A stretch of DNA of 64,000 bases from Streptomyces tsukubensis. Lineage in GTDB: Bacteria > Actinomycetota > Actinomycetes > Streptomycetales > Streptomycetaceae. Within the stretch, counting starts at the first letter, position 1, and every line of letters begins with the position of its first letter. The translations under genes were made by a program, and so were the position numbers. The stretch is taken from assembly GCF_003932715.1 (NCBI RefSeq), contig NZ_CP020700.1, positions 1,054,001 to 1,118,000 on the forward strand. Reading direction: 5' to 3'. The notes under the pieces are model-generated. The model saw only the letters and a list, made by a program, of their open reading frames with translations, was not told the origin of the DNA and did not search any database. This document shows positions 8,855 to 17,435 of this stretch, one piece after another.

Positions 8855-9409
8855 TCAGATCCCGAGGCCCTCCAGGACCACCGCATTGGGCAGGGTCGCG
8901 AGGGCCTTGCCGGGGACGATCAGCTTGCCCCGGCGCAGCCCGCTGCCGATGAGCACCCACGGGGTGTCGGCGACGGCCGCGTCGACGAGCACCGGCCATT
9001 CCGCGGGGAGCCCGATCGGGGTGATCCCGCCGTACTCCATACCGGTCAGCCCGGTGGCGGTGTCGTGCGGGGCGAAGGACGCCTTGCGGGCACCCAGCTG
9101 CTTGCGAACGGCTCCGTTGACGTCGACCCGGTCGGTGGAGAGCACCAGACAGGCGGCGAGGGTGGTCTCCCCGCCGCGCTTGCCCGCGACGACGACGCAG
9201 TTGGCCGACAGCCGGATCAGCTCCTCGCCGTAGTGGGCGACGAAGACGGCGGTGTCGGCGATGGCGGGGTCGGTGTCGACGTGGATGAGCTGGTCGGCGG
9301 GGATGTCGCCGGTCCAGTTCCGTACGGCGTCGGCGACGGGGGCGACCAGGAGGTCGAGGATTTCGGGGGCGGGACGGGCGGAGTCGAAGGAACCGATGGG
9401 TGCGCGCAT
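8855..9409 (-). CDS. YbaK/EbsC-type aminoacyl-tRNA deacylase
   Basis: 184 residues, a single YbaK/ProX domain. These enzymes hydrolyse mischarged tRNAs such as Cys-tRNA(Pro) or Ala-tRNA(Pro). The motifs VVVAGKRGGETTLAACL, GARKASFAP and TGMEYGGITPIGLPA are the family core, including the conserved Lys of the VxxGxK strand. ATG 9407-9409 is chosen because it begins MRAPIGSFDSARPAPE; the frame stays open upstream but is low-complexity. It is followed on the same strand, 113 bp upstream, by the XRE-cupin regulator. Substrate specificity cannot be told from sequence. Confidence 0.88.
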   Translation of the reverse strand: MRAPIGSFDSARPAPEILDLLVAPVADAVRNWTGDIPADQLIHVDTDPAIADTAVFVAHYGEELIRLSANCVVVAGKRGGETTLAACLVLSTDRVDVNGAVRKQLGARKASFAPHDTATGLTGMEYGGITPIGLPAEWPVLVDAAVADTPWVLIGSGLRRGKLIVPGKALATLPNAVVLEGLGI

Positions 9410-9522
9410 GGCGGCACGGTAGCAAGCGGCTCCGGGACCGCCCGGCCCCCGGGCGGCCCGTCGCACGGCGCGGGCGGTACGGAGCTGCCCGCCGGCGCCG
9501 CAGGGGCCGCCGCGACGGGCGG

Positions 9523-10095
9523 TCAGCGCGCGGGTGGTACGGAGACGGCCATGGTCATGGCCAGGGTCTCGGTTCCGTCGTTGCGGTACGCGTGCGGGGC
9601 ATTGGCCTCGAAGACGGCCGAGCATCCGGCGGCCACCGTATGCGGTTCGCCGTCCACGATCAGGGTGAGTACGCCCTCGGTGACATGGATCAGCTCGGCC
9701 GTACCGTCGGGGTGGGGGTCCGAGCTGCTGCCGTCGCCCGGCTCCAGCCGCCAGGACCACAGCTCCACCGGTCCGCGCAGTTCGGTGCCGACGAGCAGTT
9801 CGTTGAAGCTGCCCGTGGGGGTCGACCACATCCGCATCCGCTCGCCGGGGGCGACCACCCGCACCTGGGGCCCGTGGTCGCGGTCGAGCAGGGTGGCGAT
9901 GCTGACCCCGAGCGCGTCCGCCAGTTTCACGGCCGTGCCGACGCTGGGGTTCGTCCGCGCCTGCTCAATCTGGATGATCATGCCCCGGCTGACCCCCGAG
10001 CGGGCGGCGAGGGTGTCGAGGGTGAAACCCCGCTCACCGCGCCAATGCTTCAGATTGCGGGCGAGCGACTGGCTGAGGTGTTCGAGTTCCGACAC
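9523..10095 (-). CDS. XRE-family regulator with C-terminal cupin
   Basis: 190 residues, GTG start. An N-terminal helix-turn-helix (residues about 10-65: RGFTLDTLAARSGVSRGMII, then QIEQARTNPSVGTAVKLADA) joins a cupin_2 sensor domain (about 110-185, with DPHPDGTAELIHVTEGVLTL). This is the standard layout of cupin-type XRE regulators, which sense small metabolites. It is divergent from an EamA exporter, with a 94-bp AT-rich region between them containing a 9-bp direct repeat, so it very probably controls the exporter. The inducer is unknown. Confidence 0.92.
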   Translation of the reverse strand: MSELEHLSQSLARNLKHWRGERGFTLDTLAARSGVSRGMIIQIEQARTNPSVGTAVKLADALGVSIATLLDRDHGPQVRVVAPGERMRMWSTPTGSFNELLVGTELRGPVELWSWRLEPGDGSSSDPHPDGTAELIHVTEGVLTLIVDGEPHTVAAGCSAVFEANAPHAYRNDGTETLAMTMAVSVPPAR

Positions 10096-10189
10096 AGTCC
10101 GTCCACTATATTCAATGCGACAGTTTAATATCTTGCACTACGGTGTGTTGTACTGCGTTGTCCAGCACACTGTACTGCGAGGTCCTTCC
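10096..10189. promoter_or_regulatory. divergent promoter/operator region with direct repeats
   Basis: This stretch is unusually AT-rich for the window. It carries two exact copies of TGTACTGCG at 10149-10157 and 10171-10179, spaced 22 bp (two helical turns), just ahead of the exporter start. The spacing puts both on one DNA face, as expected for a regulator dimer or dimer pair. The XRE-cupin protein is the obvious candidate binder. Confidence 0.55.
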
Positions 10190-11056
10190 ATGGTCGCACT
10201 GTTCGCCCTGACCACAGCCCTTCTGATGGGACTGGCGGACTTCGGCGGCGGGCTGCTCACCCGGCGCGCCCCGGCGCTCACCGTGGTCTTCGCCTCGCAG
10301 AGCATCGCGGTCGTCGTCCTCGGGGTGATCGTGGTGGCGACCTCGGCCTGGCAGGAGGCGGGTCCGCGGCTCTGGTACGCCGTCGCGGCGGGCGTCATCG
10401 GCCCGGTGGCCCTGCTCTCCTTCTACAAGGCGCTGGCCCTCGGCCCGATGGGTGTGGTCTCCCCGCTCGGTTCCCTCGGAGTGGCGGTCCCGGTGGCTGT
10501 GGGGCTGGCCGCCGGCGAACGCCCGGGCGCGGTCCAGATCGCCGGGATCGGCACGGCCGTGGTGGGGATCCTGCTGGCGGGCGGCCCGGAACTGCGCGGC
10601 GCGCCGGTGCGGCGGCAGGCGGTCGCCCTCACCTTCGTCGCCGCGTTCGGCTTCGGCGCCGTGATGACCCTGATCGCCCAGGCATCGTCCACCGTCACCG
10701 GGCTGTTCCTGGCGCTGTTCGTCCAGCGGACGGTCAACATCGCGGTCGGCGGAACGGCGCTGGCGGTCACGGCCCGGCGCGGCCGGCCCGTGCTGCCCGC
10801 CGACGGCGGGCTCCGGGTGCTCCGGTCCTCGCTGCCCCTGCTGGCCTTCGTCGGTCTCGCGGACGTGGCCTCCAACGGCACCTACGCGCTCGCCGCCCAG
10901 ACCGGCCCGGTGACCGTCGCCGCCGTCCTCTCCCACCTCTATCCGGTGGTCACGGTGCTGGCGGCGCTGATCGTGCTGAAGGAACGGCTGCGAGGAGTCC
11001 AGGCGGCGGGCGCGGGACTCGCCCTGGCGGGTTCGGTGCTCCTGGCGGGCGGCTGA
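10190..11056 (+). CDS. EamA/DMT-superfamily transporter
   Basis: 288 residues with about ten hydrophobic segments in two homologous halves (EamA repeats at roughly residues 3-130 and 145-285). Family features include FYKALALGPMGVVSPLGSLG in the first half and VTVAAVLSHLYPVVTVLAAL plus LKERLRGVQAAGAGLALAG at the end of the second. It is probably a drug/metabolite exporter of the inner membrane; the substrate is unknown. The ATG at 10190 is the first codon of the first membrane segment. Divergent from the XRE-cupin regulator and most likely controlled by it. Confidence 0.88.
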   Translation: MVALFALTTALLMGLADFGGGLLTRRAPALTVVFASQSIAVVVLGVIVVATSAWQEAGPRLWYAVAAGVIGPVALLSFYKALALGPMGVVSPLGSLGVAVPVAVGLAAGERPGAVQIAGIGTAVVGILLAGGPELRGAPVRRQAVALTFVAAFGFGAVMTLIAQASSTVTGLFLALFVQRTVNIAVGGTALAVTARRGRPVLPADGGLRVLRSSLPLLAFVGLADVASNGTYALAAQTGPVTVAAVLSHLYPVVTVLAALIVLKERLRGVQAAGAGLALAGSVLLAGG

Positions 11057-11101
11057 CGACCGGCGCACCGGGCCACAGGGGCCAGGGGGGCGAGGGGGCG
11101 C

Positions 11102-11860
11102 TCATCCGTCCGCGCGCCGCTCCCATTCGGCGAGGGCCCGCAGCTGCCCGGGCGTGATGCCGTCGGGTATCGGCACCGGCGGCGGCGTCCGCAGCGGCGG
11201 CTCCCAGCCGCGCTCGGGATCCCAGCTCCGGACGGTACGGGCGGGCGCGCCCGCCACCACCGCATGATCGGGCACCTCCCCCCGGACCACGGCACCGGCC
11301 GCGACGACCACATTGCGGCCCAGTCGCGCCCCCGGCAGCACCACGGCACCGGTGCCCAGCCAGCAGCCGGGGCCGATCGTCACGGGCGCGCTCCGCGGCC
11401 ACTGCTTGCCGACGGGCAGGTCGGGATCGTCGTAACTGTGGTTGGTCGAAGTGATGTAGACGTACGGACCGCAGAACGTCTCCCGCCCCACGGTCACCCG
11501 GGCATCGGCGACGATATGGCTGCCGCGCCCCAGGACCACTCCGTCACCGAGGCTCAGTACGGGGTCGGGCCCCAGGTCGAGCCCGGGCATCATGCCGGCG
11601 GTGAGCGTGACCTGCTCGGCGATGATGCAGTGCTCACCCAGTTCGATCCACGGTTCCCCGAAGACCGTGCCCTGGGGAAACGCCAGTCTGGTCCCCTGGC
11701 CGATGCTCCGGAACCGGAGCCGTCCGGGCCGCTCCGCCGTCACCGCACCGGCGCGCTGCGCCCCGTGCCACATCCGGTGGACGGCACGGTGCAGCACCTG
11801 CTGCCACCAGGTGGAAGGCGAGGGCAACGAGAACGTGTTGCTGTTCCTGGGCACCTGCAT
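11102..11860 (-). CDS. left-handed beta-helix acyltransferase
   Basis: 252 residues from ATG 11860. Hexapeptide repeats run from about residue 60 to 205. TSTNHSYDDPD contains the catalytic-type His, and IGPGCWLGTGAVVLPGARLG then VVAAGAVVRGEVPDHAVVAG are the classic maltose/galactoside acetyltransferase coil repeats. It would transfer acetyl or another acyl group to a sugar or small molecule; it has no membrane segment. Upstream in-frame codons to 12010 encode low-complexity residues and are probably not translated. It stands back to back with the conservon operon. Its role there is not known. Confidence 0.85.
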   Translation of the reverse strand: MQVPRNSNTFSLPSPSTWWQQVLHRAVHRMWHGAQRAGAVTAERPGRLRFRSIGQGTRLAFPQGTVFGEPWIELGEHCIIAEQVTLTAGMMPGLDLGPDPVLSLGDGVVLGRGSHIVADARVTVGRETFCGPYVYITSTNHSYDDPDLPVGKQWPRSAPVTIGPGCWLGTGAVVLPGARLGRNVVVAAGAVVRGEVPDHAVVAGAPARTVRSWDPERGWEPPLRTPPPVPIPDGITPGQLRALAEWERRADG

Positions 11861-12030
11861 ACGGTAGTCGGCGGGAGCGGCCCGGGTCCGGGCCCACGGC
11901 TGTGACGTTCGTCCCGGTCGCACCCGAAGCCCCCACCCTGCCGGCCTCCCAGCCCCGGTCCCGGTCCCGGCCCTGAGCACGTCGGCCCCGCGCGGAGCCA
12001 CCGTTACCACGATTCCGGCCCCCGCCGGGC

Positions 12031-12047
12031 GACTTCGCGGCGAAGTC
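12031..12047. promoter_or_regulatory. 17-bp palindrome in acyltransferase/conservon intergenic region
   Basis: GACTTCGC-G-GCGAAGTC is a perfect 8-bp inverted repeat around one base. It lies in the 438-bp non-coding stretch 11861-12298 between the divergent acyltransferase and conservon genes. It could be an operator. I see no gene and no convincing RNA structure in the rest of the stretch. Confidence 0.4.
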
Positions 12048-12298
12048 CTCCGTTCTGTGGGGAGTCCCCGCGGTCCGGGCTCGCCGTGGACGGCCCGTGG
12101 CTAGCATGAGCGCCACGCCCGTGCGGAAGATCACCGTCAACTTCCGGTGTCCGCCCACACGTTCGGCCGATACGCGCGGATCGGCCCACCCGCACCCCTT
12201 CAGTTCCCGGCCCTGTCTCCGGGCACGCCGGTCCGGACCCACAGCGGCCGCCGGCTCACCGCCGACGGGCCCGGCAGACTCCAGCAGCGAAGGACCCC

Positions 12299-14320
12299 AT
12301 GTCCGTGCAAGTCGCCCCGAAACCCCATCGGATACGCACCCCGCGGCCGCTCCCGCCCGCCGTCGCCCCCGCCGCCGTCGCACTGGCCGCCATCGCCGGG
12401 GTCACGGCCATCGCCACGGCCCCCGCCCCGGCCCGCGTCTGGGCGGCGGTCACGGTGACCCTCGCCTGGGCCGCGATCACGGCCGGGGTCGTGTTCGGCA
12501 CGCTCAACGCCCGGCGGCTGCGCGTGGCGGCGGCCGCGTCCGACGAGGTGGCCCGGGCCCTGCGGATCCGCTCGGCCCGGGCCGACGAGGACGTGGTACG
12601 GCTGCTGGAGGTCACCCTCCCGCTGGTCGTGAAGCGCCTGCGGGACGGGGAGGGCGCGGACGCCGTGCTCGGAGACGTACCGCAGCCCGCGCACCCCCTG
12701 CTGCGAGCGGTGCTGGCCCACTGCGCCGCCGAACTCGCGGCGGGCGAGAGCGTCGCTCGGGCCGCGACCGCCGACAGCGTCACCGCGGTGCGCCGGCTCG
12801 CCCGGGCCGCGGACGAACTGGACCTGCTCACCTCCTCGGCACTGCCCGCAGCGCTGGCCCGGCTGCGGGCAGGCGATGCGGCGGACACCGTACTGGCCGC
12901 ACTGAAGCCCCCCGGCGACGACCGGCTGCGGATCCTGCTGGACACGGTCGTCCGCGAGGTGGCCCGGAGCGAGCGGCGGGCGGCCGCCGTCATGGGTGCG
13001 GGCACCAAGACCCTCAGCCGGGTCCAGGCCATGTCCGTGAGCATGCTCGCCGATCTCCGCGAGATGCAGGATCGTCACGGCGGGGAGATCTTCGGCGAAC
13101 TCCTGGGGCTGGACCACAAGACCTCCCAGCTCGGGCTGCTGGCGGACCGGCTGTCCCTGCTGATGGGCGGCCGGACCAGCCGTACCTGGAACCGGCCGAT
13201 CGGCATGGAGTCGGTGCTGCGCGGGGCGGTGGGCCGGATCTCCGCGTACCGCCGGGTCCGGCTGCACTCCACCAGTACGGCCCGGATCGCGGGGTACGCC
13301 GCCGAGGCCGTGATGCATCTGCTGGCCGAGTTGATGGACAACGCCGCCAACTTCTCCCCTCCCGTCGACGAGGTGCACGTCTATGTGGAGGAGCGGGCGG
13401 CCGGTCTGGTGGTCACCGTCGAGGACAGCGGTCTGAAGATGGCGGAGGCGCAGCTGCGGCGGGCCGAGGAGGCGGTGTCCGGGCGGGCCGCCGACCTCTC
13501 CTATCTGCCGAGCACCCGGATCGGGCTGGTCGTGGTGGGGCTGCTGGCGGTCAAGTACCACATGACGGTGACCTACCGGCCGTCGTCGCGCGGCGGTACG
13601 GGCGTGGTCGTCCTGCTGCCCCCGCAACTGCTGCACCAGGAGCAACTCCCCTACCAGGAAACACGGCAGGGCGCCTCGGGGCTCCCGGAGACACCGGTAC
13701 CCGGCGGGCAGCGGGACCCCGGGCCGTCGCCGGAGCGCGGGGCGGAGCCGCGGCCCTCCGGTGCGTTCCCCGGCCCCGTACCTCCGGACCCGGTACTGCC
13801 CGAACCCGTACTGCCGGACCCGGTACCGCCCGGCCCCGTACCTCCGGATTCGGTACCGCGCGGACCTGCGCTGCCGGAGCCGCGGTCCCCGTATCCGGGC
13901 GCCCCCGGTGCCGTACCGCCGGCCGCCGCCCCGGGCCCCGGGATCCCGCCGCCCCGCTCCTCCGGAACCCCCGGCGGGCCGGGGATGGCGACACCCAACG
14001 GGCTGCCCGTACGGCCCCGCGGCCGCACCATGGCGGCGGCCGACCGTGGCCGGACGGAGACCCCCGGGGACCGGTCCGGCACGACCGGCGGGACCGGCAG
14101 GGACGCGGGCGCGCAGTTCGCCGCCTTCCACCGCTCGACGGCCCGCCCGGCGGCCGCCCGGAGCCCGGTCCTCGGCGGCGCCACCGGGACCACCGGCCCC
14201 GGTGACGCCGGCGGAGCCGCCCGGCCGGGGCCCACGGGCGGTCCGAGCCCCGCACGGGCGGGCGAACAGGCAGGCGGCACAGCGGCCGTGGAGCCCACCG
14301 CGGAGAGCTCCCGCCCATGA
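12299..14320 (+). CDS. cvnA: conservon sensor histidine-kinase-like protein (CvnA)
   Basis: 673 residues. Two hydrophobic segments lie near residues 18-60, then a helical, Arg/Ala-rich linker. A HATPase_c domain follows at about 320-445 (LMDNAANFSPPVDEVHVYVE is the N-box; STRIGLVVVGLL is the G2-like region). I see no clear phospho-acceptor His box, as in other conservon kinases. The C-terminal third (about 450-673) is a disordered Pro/Gly/Arg tail with a repeated PxPVPP pattern. It heads a five-gene operon ending in a P450, the layout of rarA-E (cvn9), where the proteins form a membrane-associated complex compared to eukaryotic GPCR signalling and affect aerial development. The ligand is unknown. 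Confidence 0.9.
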   Translation: MSVQVAPKPHRIRTPRPLPPAVAPAAVALAAIAGVTAIATAPAPARVWAAVTVTLAWAAITAGVVFGTLNARRLRVAAAASDEVARALRIRSARADEDVVRLLEVTLPLVVKRLRDGEGADAVLGDVPQPAHPLLRAVLAHCAAELAAGESVARAATADSVTAVRRLARAADELDLLTSSALPAALARLRAGDAADTVLAALKPPGDDRLRILLDTVVREVARSERRAAAVMGAGTKTLSRVQAMSVSMLADLREMQDRHGGEIFGELLGLDHKTSQLGLLADRLSLLMGGRTSRTWNRPIGMESVLRGAVGRISAYRRVRLHSTSTARIAGYAAEAVMHLLAELMDNAANFSPPVDEVHVYVEERAAGLVVTVEDSGLKMAEAQLRRAEEAVSGRAADLSYLPSTRIGLVVVGLLAVKYHMTVTYRPSSRGGTGVVVLLPPQLLHQEQLPYQETRQGASGLPETPVPGGQRDPGPSPERGAEPRPSGAFPGPVPPDPVLPEPVLPDPVPPGPVPPDSVPRGPALPEPRSPYPGAPGAVPPAAAPGPGIPPPRSSGTPGGPGMATPNGLPVRPRGRTMAAADRGRTETPGDRSGTTGGTGRDAGAQFAAFHRSTARPAAARSPVLGGATGTTGPGDAGGAARPGPTGGPSPARAGEQAGGTAAVEPTAESSRP

Positions 14321-14562
14321 CGGCCGCGACCGCGACCACCGGTCCCGTACGGCTCCGTCCCGCCCCTGCGCCCGCCGGAAGCCCGTACGACGCGGTACGG
14401 AATCGGACCGGGCCACTCCGCGGTCCGGGGCGGCCGTCCCGGGCACCACGAACATCCCCGTCACCCCGACCAACCCGACTGACCCGACGCTCCCCGCGAA
14501 CCCGACGAACAGGAGGCACGGGCCGGCGCCCCGGCCGAGGCCGGCGCCCGCCCCAACCGACC

Positions 14563-14988
14563 ATGCAGCAGACCACCGATACCAGCCTGACCTGGCTCCT
14601 GGAGGGCCTCATCGACCGCACCCGGGGCACCCGGCACGCCCTGGTGCTCTCCCGCGACGGTCTGAAGCTCTGCTGGACCCCGCGTCTCACCCTCGACCAG
14701 GCCGATCAGCTCGCCGCGATCTGCTCGGGCATCCAGGCCCTCGCCCAGGGCGCTTCCGTGGAGTTCGGCGACGGCACCGGCGGCGTACGGCATTCCATGA
14801 CCGAGTTCCACGGCGGTCTGCTGTTCATCGTGGAGGCCGGGGAGGGCGCCCATCTCGCCGTGGTCGCCGACGACGGCGCGGATCCGGGCGCCGTCGGCCA
14901 CCACATGACCGAACTCGTCGACGGCATAGGGCACCATCTGCGCGCCGAGCCCCGCGTCCCGCCCGGCCCGGAGAGTCCCCGCCCATGA
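14563..14988 (+). CDS. cvnB: conservon roadblock/LC7 protein (CvnB)
   Basis: 141 residues; Roadblock/LC7 fold (LTWLLEGLIDRTRGTRHALV, then CSGIQALAQGASVEFGDG). These proteins bind or regulate the small GTPase of the conservon, resembling MglB as a GTPase-activating partner. ATG 14563 gives the standard family length. An in-frame ATG at 14317 overlaps the kinase stop, but the extra 82 residues are Arg/Pro low-complexity. An AGGAGG-like site near 14510 is about 45 nt upstream of 14563, so the true start is not certain. The stop overlaps cvnC by ATGA. Confidence 0.88.
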   Translation: MQQTTDTSLTWLLEGLIDRTRGTRHALVLSRDGLKLCWTPRLTLDQADQLAAICSGIQALAQGASVEFGDGTGGVRHSMTEFHGGLLFIVEAGEGAHLAVVADDGADPGAVGHHMTELVDGIGHHLRAEPRVPPGPESPRP

Positions 14989-15353
14989 CCCGTCACCCCG
15001 TCGACCTGGGGGAACCGGACCGTCTCTACACCGTCACCGGTGGCCGCTGCACCGTCGGCGCCGATCTGGAGCGCACCTTCGACCTGGTCACCCTGGTGGT
15101 CGGCGAGTGCGGCCCGGCGCCGGGGATGCAGTCGGAGCACGCCCGGATCCTCGGTCTGGCCCGGCATCCGGTCTCCGTCGTCGAACTGTCGGCGCAGCTG
15201 AGGCTGCCGGTCACGGTCGTACGGATCCTGCTCGGGGACCTGCTGGCGACGGGGCGCATCACCGCACGGCGGCCGAGGGCGGCGCGTTCGCTCGCCGGTC
15301 TGCCCGACTCGGCCCTTCTGGAAGAGGTGCTCCATGGACTCCGCAACCTCTGA
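14985..15353 (+). CDS. cvnC: conservon DUF742 protein (CvnC)
   Basis: 122 residues, DUF742. RLYTVTGGRC lies at the N-terminus and a winged-helix-like core (ILGLARHPVSVVELSAQLRL, then PVTVVRILLGDLLATGRI) in the middle. The fold suggests a helix-turn-helix, though DNA binding has not been the accepted role in conservons. The ATG overlaps the cvnB stop, and the 3' end overlaps cvnD by 20 nt, so translation is coupled along the operon. Confidence 0.9.
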   Translation: MTRHPVDLGEPDRLYTVTGGRCTVGADLERTFDLVTLVVGECGPAPGMQSEHARILGLARHPVSVVELSAQLRLPVTVVRILLGDLLATGRITARRPRAARSLAGLPDSALLEEVLHGLRNL

Positions 15354-15960
15354 GCTGTCCGCCGGGCCACCGGCGTTCACCCCGCTGACCGACTCCGCCG
15401 ACACCGGGCTGAAGATCGTGATCGTGGGCGGTTTCGGTGTCGGCAAGACCACCCTGGTCAGGTCGGTGAGCGAAATCCGCCCCCTGAACACGGAGGAGGT
15501 GATGACCCAGGCGGGGCTCGGTATCGACGAGACGGCCGGTCCGACGGCCAAGTCCACGACGACGGTCGCCTTCGACTTCGGCCGGATCAGCCTCAACGAA
15601 CGGCTGGTGCTCTATCTGTTCGGCGCGCCCGGCCAGGAGCGGTTCTGGTTCCTGTGGGACCGGCTGTTCACGGGGACGCTCGGCGCGGTGGTCCTGGTGG
15701 ACACCCGCCGGATGAGCGACTCCTGGTACGCGATCGACCGGCTGGAGAACCACGGCACGCCGTTCGTGGTCGCGGTCAACCGCTTCGAGAACGATCCGGC
15801 GCTCTTCTCGCTGCGGGAGATACGCCAGGCGCTGTCGCTGGCCCCGCACGTACCGCTGGTCGACTGCGACGCCCGGGTCCGCGCCTCGGGCAAGTATGTG
15901 CTGCTCAGCCTCGTCAACCACCTCCGTGATCTGACCCAGGCCCGGGAGACCGCCCGATGA
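15334..15960 (+). CDS. cvnD: conservon small GTPase (CvnD)
   Basis: 208 residues; Ras-like ATP/GTP-binding protein. The G1 P-loop GGFGVGKTTLV is near residue 32, and a switch region Thr cluster (AKSTTTVAFDFG) near 72. G3 is FGAPGQERFWFLW, with Pro-Gly-Gln where Ras has Ala-Gly-Gln. G4 is NRFE in place of NKxD, which is usual for the conservon/MglA-like class. It would act as the switch of the complex, with CvnB as regulator. It starts inside cvnC and ends overlapping the P450 start by ATGA. Confidence 0.92.
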   Translation: MDSATSELSAGPPAFTPLTDSADTGLKIVIVGGFGVGKTTLVRSVSEIRPLNTEEVMTQAGLGIDETAGPTAKSTTTVAFDFGRISLNERLVLYLFGAPGQERFWFLWDRLFTGTLGAVVLVDTRRMSDSWYAIDRLENHGTPFVVAVNRFENDPALFSLREIRQALSLAPHVPLVDCDARVRASGKYVLLSLVNHLRDLTQARETAR

Positions 15961-17381
15961 CGAACCGCAGCGACACCGCACGGCCCGCCCCGGGCCCGGA
16001 CTGCCCCGTTCCCCTCGTTCCCGGTTCCGCGTTCCCGGACGAACGGCTCGTGGTGGCAGGGCCGCCCGGTCCCGCTCCGGGCACCGCGGATGCCGGGTGT
16101 CCCGAAGGCACCGGCAGGACCGGGAGCGGCCCGGATCCGGACGGTGCCGTCCCGTTCGTTCCCTCGGCAGGCGGCTGGACGCCCGGGCGGTACGCGGCCC
16201 TGCGGCGCGAGCACGGGAGCGTCGCCCCCGTCGTCCTGGCCGGGGGCGTCCGGGCGTGGCTGGTGCTGGGCTATGCCGAGGTGGCCCATGTCACCGGCCA
16301 CGACGAGCTGTTCGCCCGGGACGCCCCGCGGCCCGGTCCGTGGCCGGGAGCGGACGGCGGGCCGGGGGCCGGAACGGCGACGGACGTCCGGCGGGTGCCG
16401 TCGGTGGCCCGGGCCCTGGAGTCCGTGGACCACTTCGAACTGGCCCAGGGGTGCCGGCGTATCGCGCAGCGCCTCATCGACGCCTTCGCGGGCAGCGGCC
16501 GGGCCGAGCTGATGGCCGCGTACGCCCGGTCGCTGTCGCTGCGCGCCGCGGTCCTGATGTGCGGGCTGCCGCCGGGGGCGGAGGCGACCGAGGGGCTGGT
16601 ACGCGATCTGGGCACCGCGCTCGCGGGCGACGGCGAGCCGGTGGCGGGCCGGACCGAGAGGGACCGGCCGGGCGGGGGCGGGCCGGACGGAAGGGAGCGC
16701 TCCGTTGTCCGGGGGGACGAGGCGGTGGCAGCGTACGTCCGGGCCGGTGAGCGGGTACGGCGGCTGGTCGCCGCGCGGCGCGCCGCACCCGGCCCCGACG
16801 TGGTCTCCGGACTGCTGGCGGATCCGGCCGGGGCGACCGACGAGGAGGTGACCCGGCAGGTGCTGGGGCTGGTCGCGGCGGCCCACCGGCCGACGGCGGA
16901 CTGGATCGGGAACACCCTCCGGCTGCTGCTCACCGACGAGCGGTTCGCCCGGGACGTCTCCGGGGGACGGCTCAGCGTCGGGGAGGCGCTGAACGAGGTG
17001 CTGTGGCTGGACACGCCGGTGCAGCTCGCCGCCGGGCGCCGCGCCCGGCGCGACACCCGGCTCGGCGGGCAGGGGATCCGGGCCGGGGACCGGGTGGTGC
17101 CGGGGCTGGGGGCGGCGAACACCGATCCGGGGATCTGGCCGGACGGCCGGGCGGGCGCCGAGAACGCGGCGCACCTCTCCTTCGGGGGCGGCGTCCACCG
17201 CTGCCCCTATCCCGCGCCGCTGCTCGCCGACGTCATGGCCCGTACGGCGGTCGAAACACTGCTGGAGCAACTGCCGGACACCGTGCTCGCGGAGGAGGCG
17301 GCGGAACCGGCCTGGCGGCTCTCGGTCCGGTCGCGGGGGCTGGTCGCACTGCCGGTGCGGTTCACCCCGGTCGTCCGCTGA
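15957..17381 (+). CDS. conservon-associated cytochrome P450 with degenerate catalytic motifs
   Basis: 474 residues. The haem-binding loop HLSFGGGVHRCPYP, near residue 410, keeps the Cys ligand and FGxGxHxC pattern. The K-helix, normally ExxR, reads NEVLWLDTPVQ, so the Arg is Trp. The I-helix AGxDT[TS] region reads AAAHRPTADW, so both the acid and the first Thr are missing. An Ala/Gly/Pro-rich insert lies at about 215-245 and an N-terminal extension of about 60 residues precedes the domain. Loss of ExxR is documented for the CYP157 family, some members of which sit in conservons. It is the last gene of the operon and translationally coupled. A sensing or structural role is as likely as monooxygenation (inference). 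Confidence 0.9.
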   Translation: MTNRSDTARPAPGPDCPVPLVPGSAFPDERLVVAGPPGPAPGTADAGCPEGTGRTGSGPDPDGAVPFVPSAGGWTPGRYAALRREHGSVAPVVLAGGVRAWLVLGYAEVAHVTGHDELFARDAPRPGPWPGADGGPGAGTATDVRRVPSVARALESVDHFELAQGCRRIAQRLIDAFAGSGRAELMAAYARSLSLRAAVLMCGLPPGAEATEGLVRDLGTALAGDGEPVAGRTERDRPGGGGPDGRERSVVRGDEAVAAYVRAGERVRRLVAARRAAPGPDVVSGLLADPAGATDEEVTRQVLGLVAAAHRPTADWIGNTLRLLLTDERFARDVSGGRLSVGEALNEVLWLDTPVQLAAGRRARRDTRLGGQGIRAGDRVVPGLGAANTDPGIWPDGRAGAENAAHLSFGGGVHRCPYPAPLLADVMARTAVETLLEQLPDTVLAEEAAEPAWRLSVRSRGLVALPVRFTPVVR

Positions 17382-17435
17382 GGCCGCCCGGACGTTCCCG
17401 GAACGGCCTCTGCACGGGACGGCCCCGCAGCCGGA

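Noticed and set aside
12200..14473. A 757-residue minus-strand frame opposite the conservon kinase
   Set aside because: Shadow of cvnA caused by extreme GC; repetitive Gly/Arg content and no motif.
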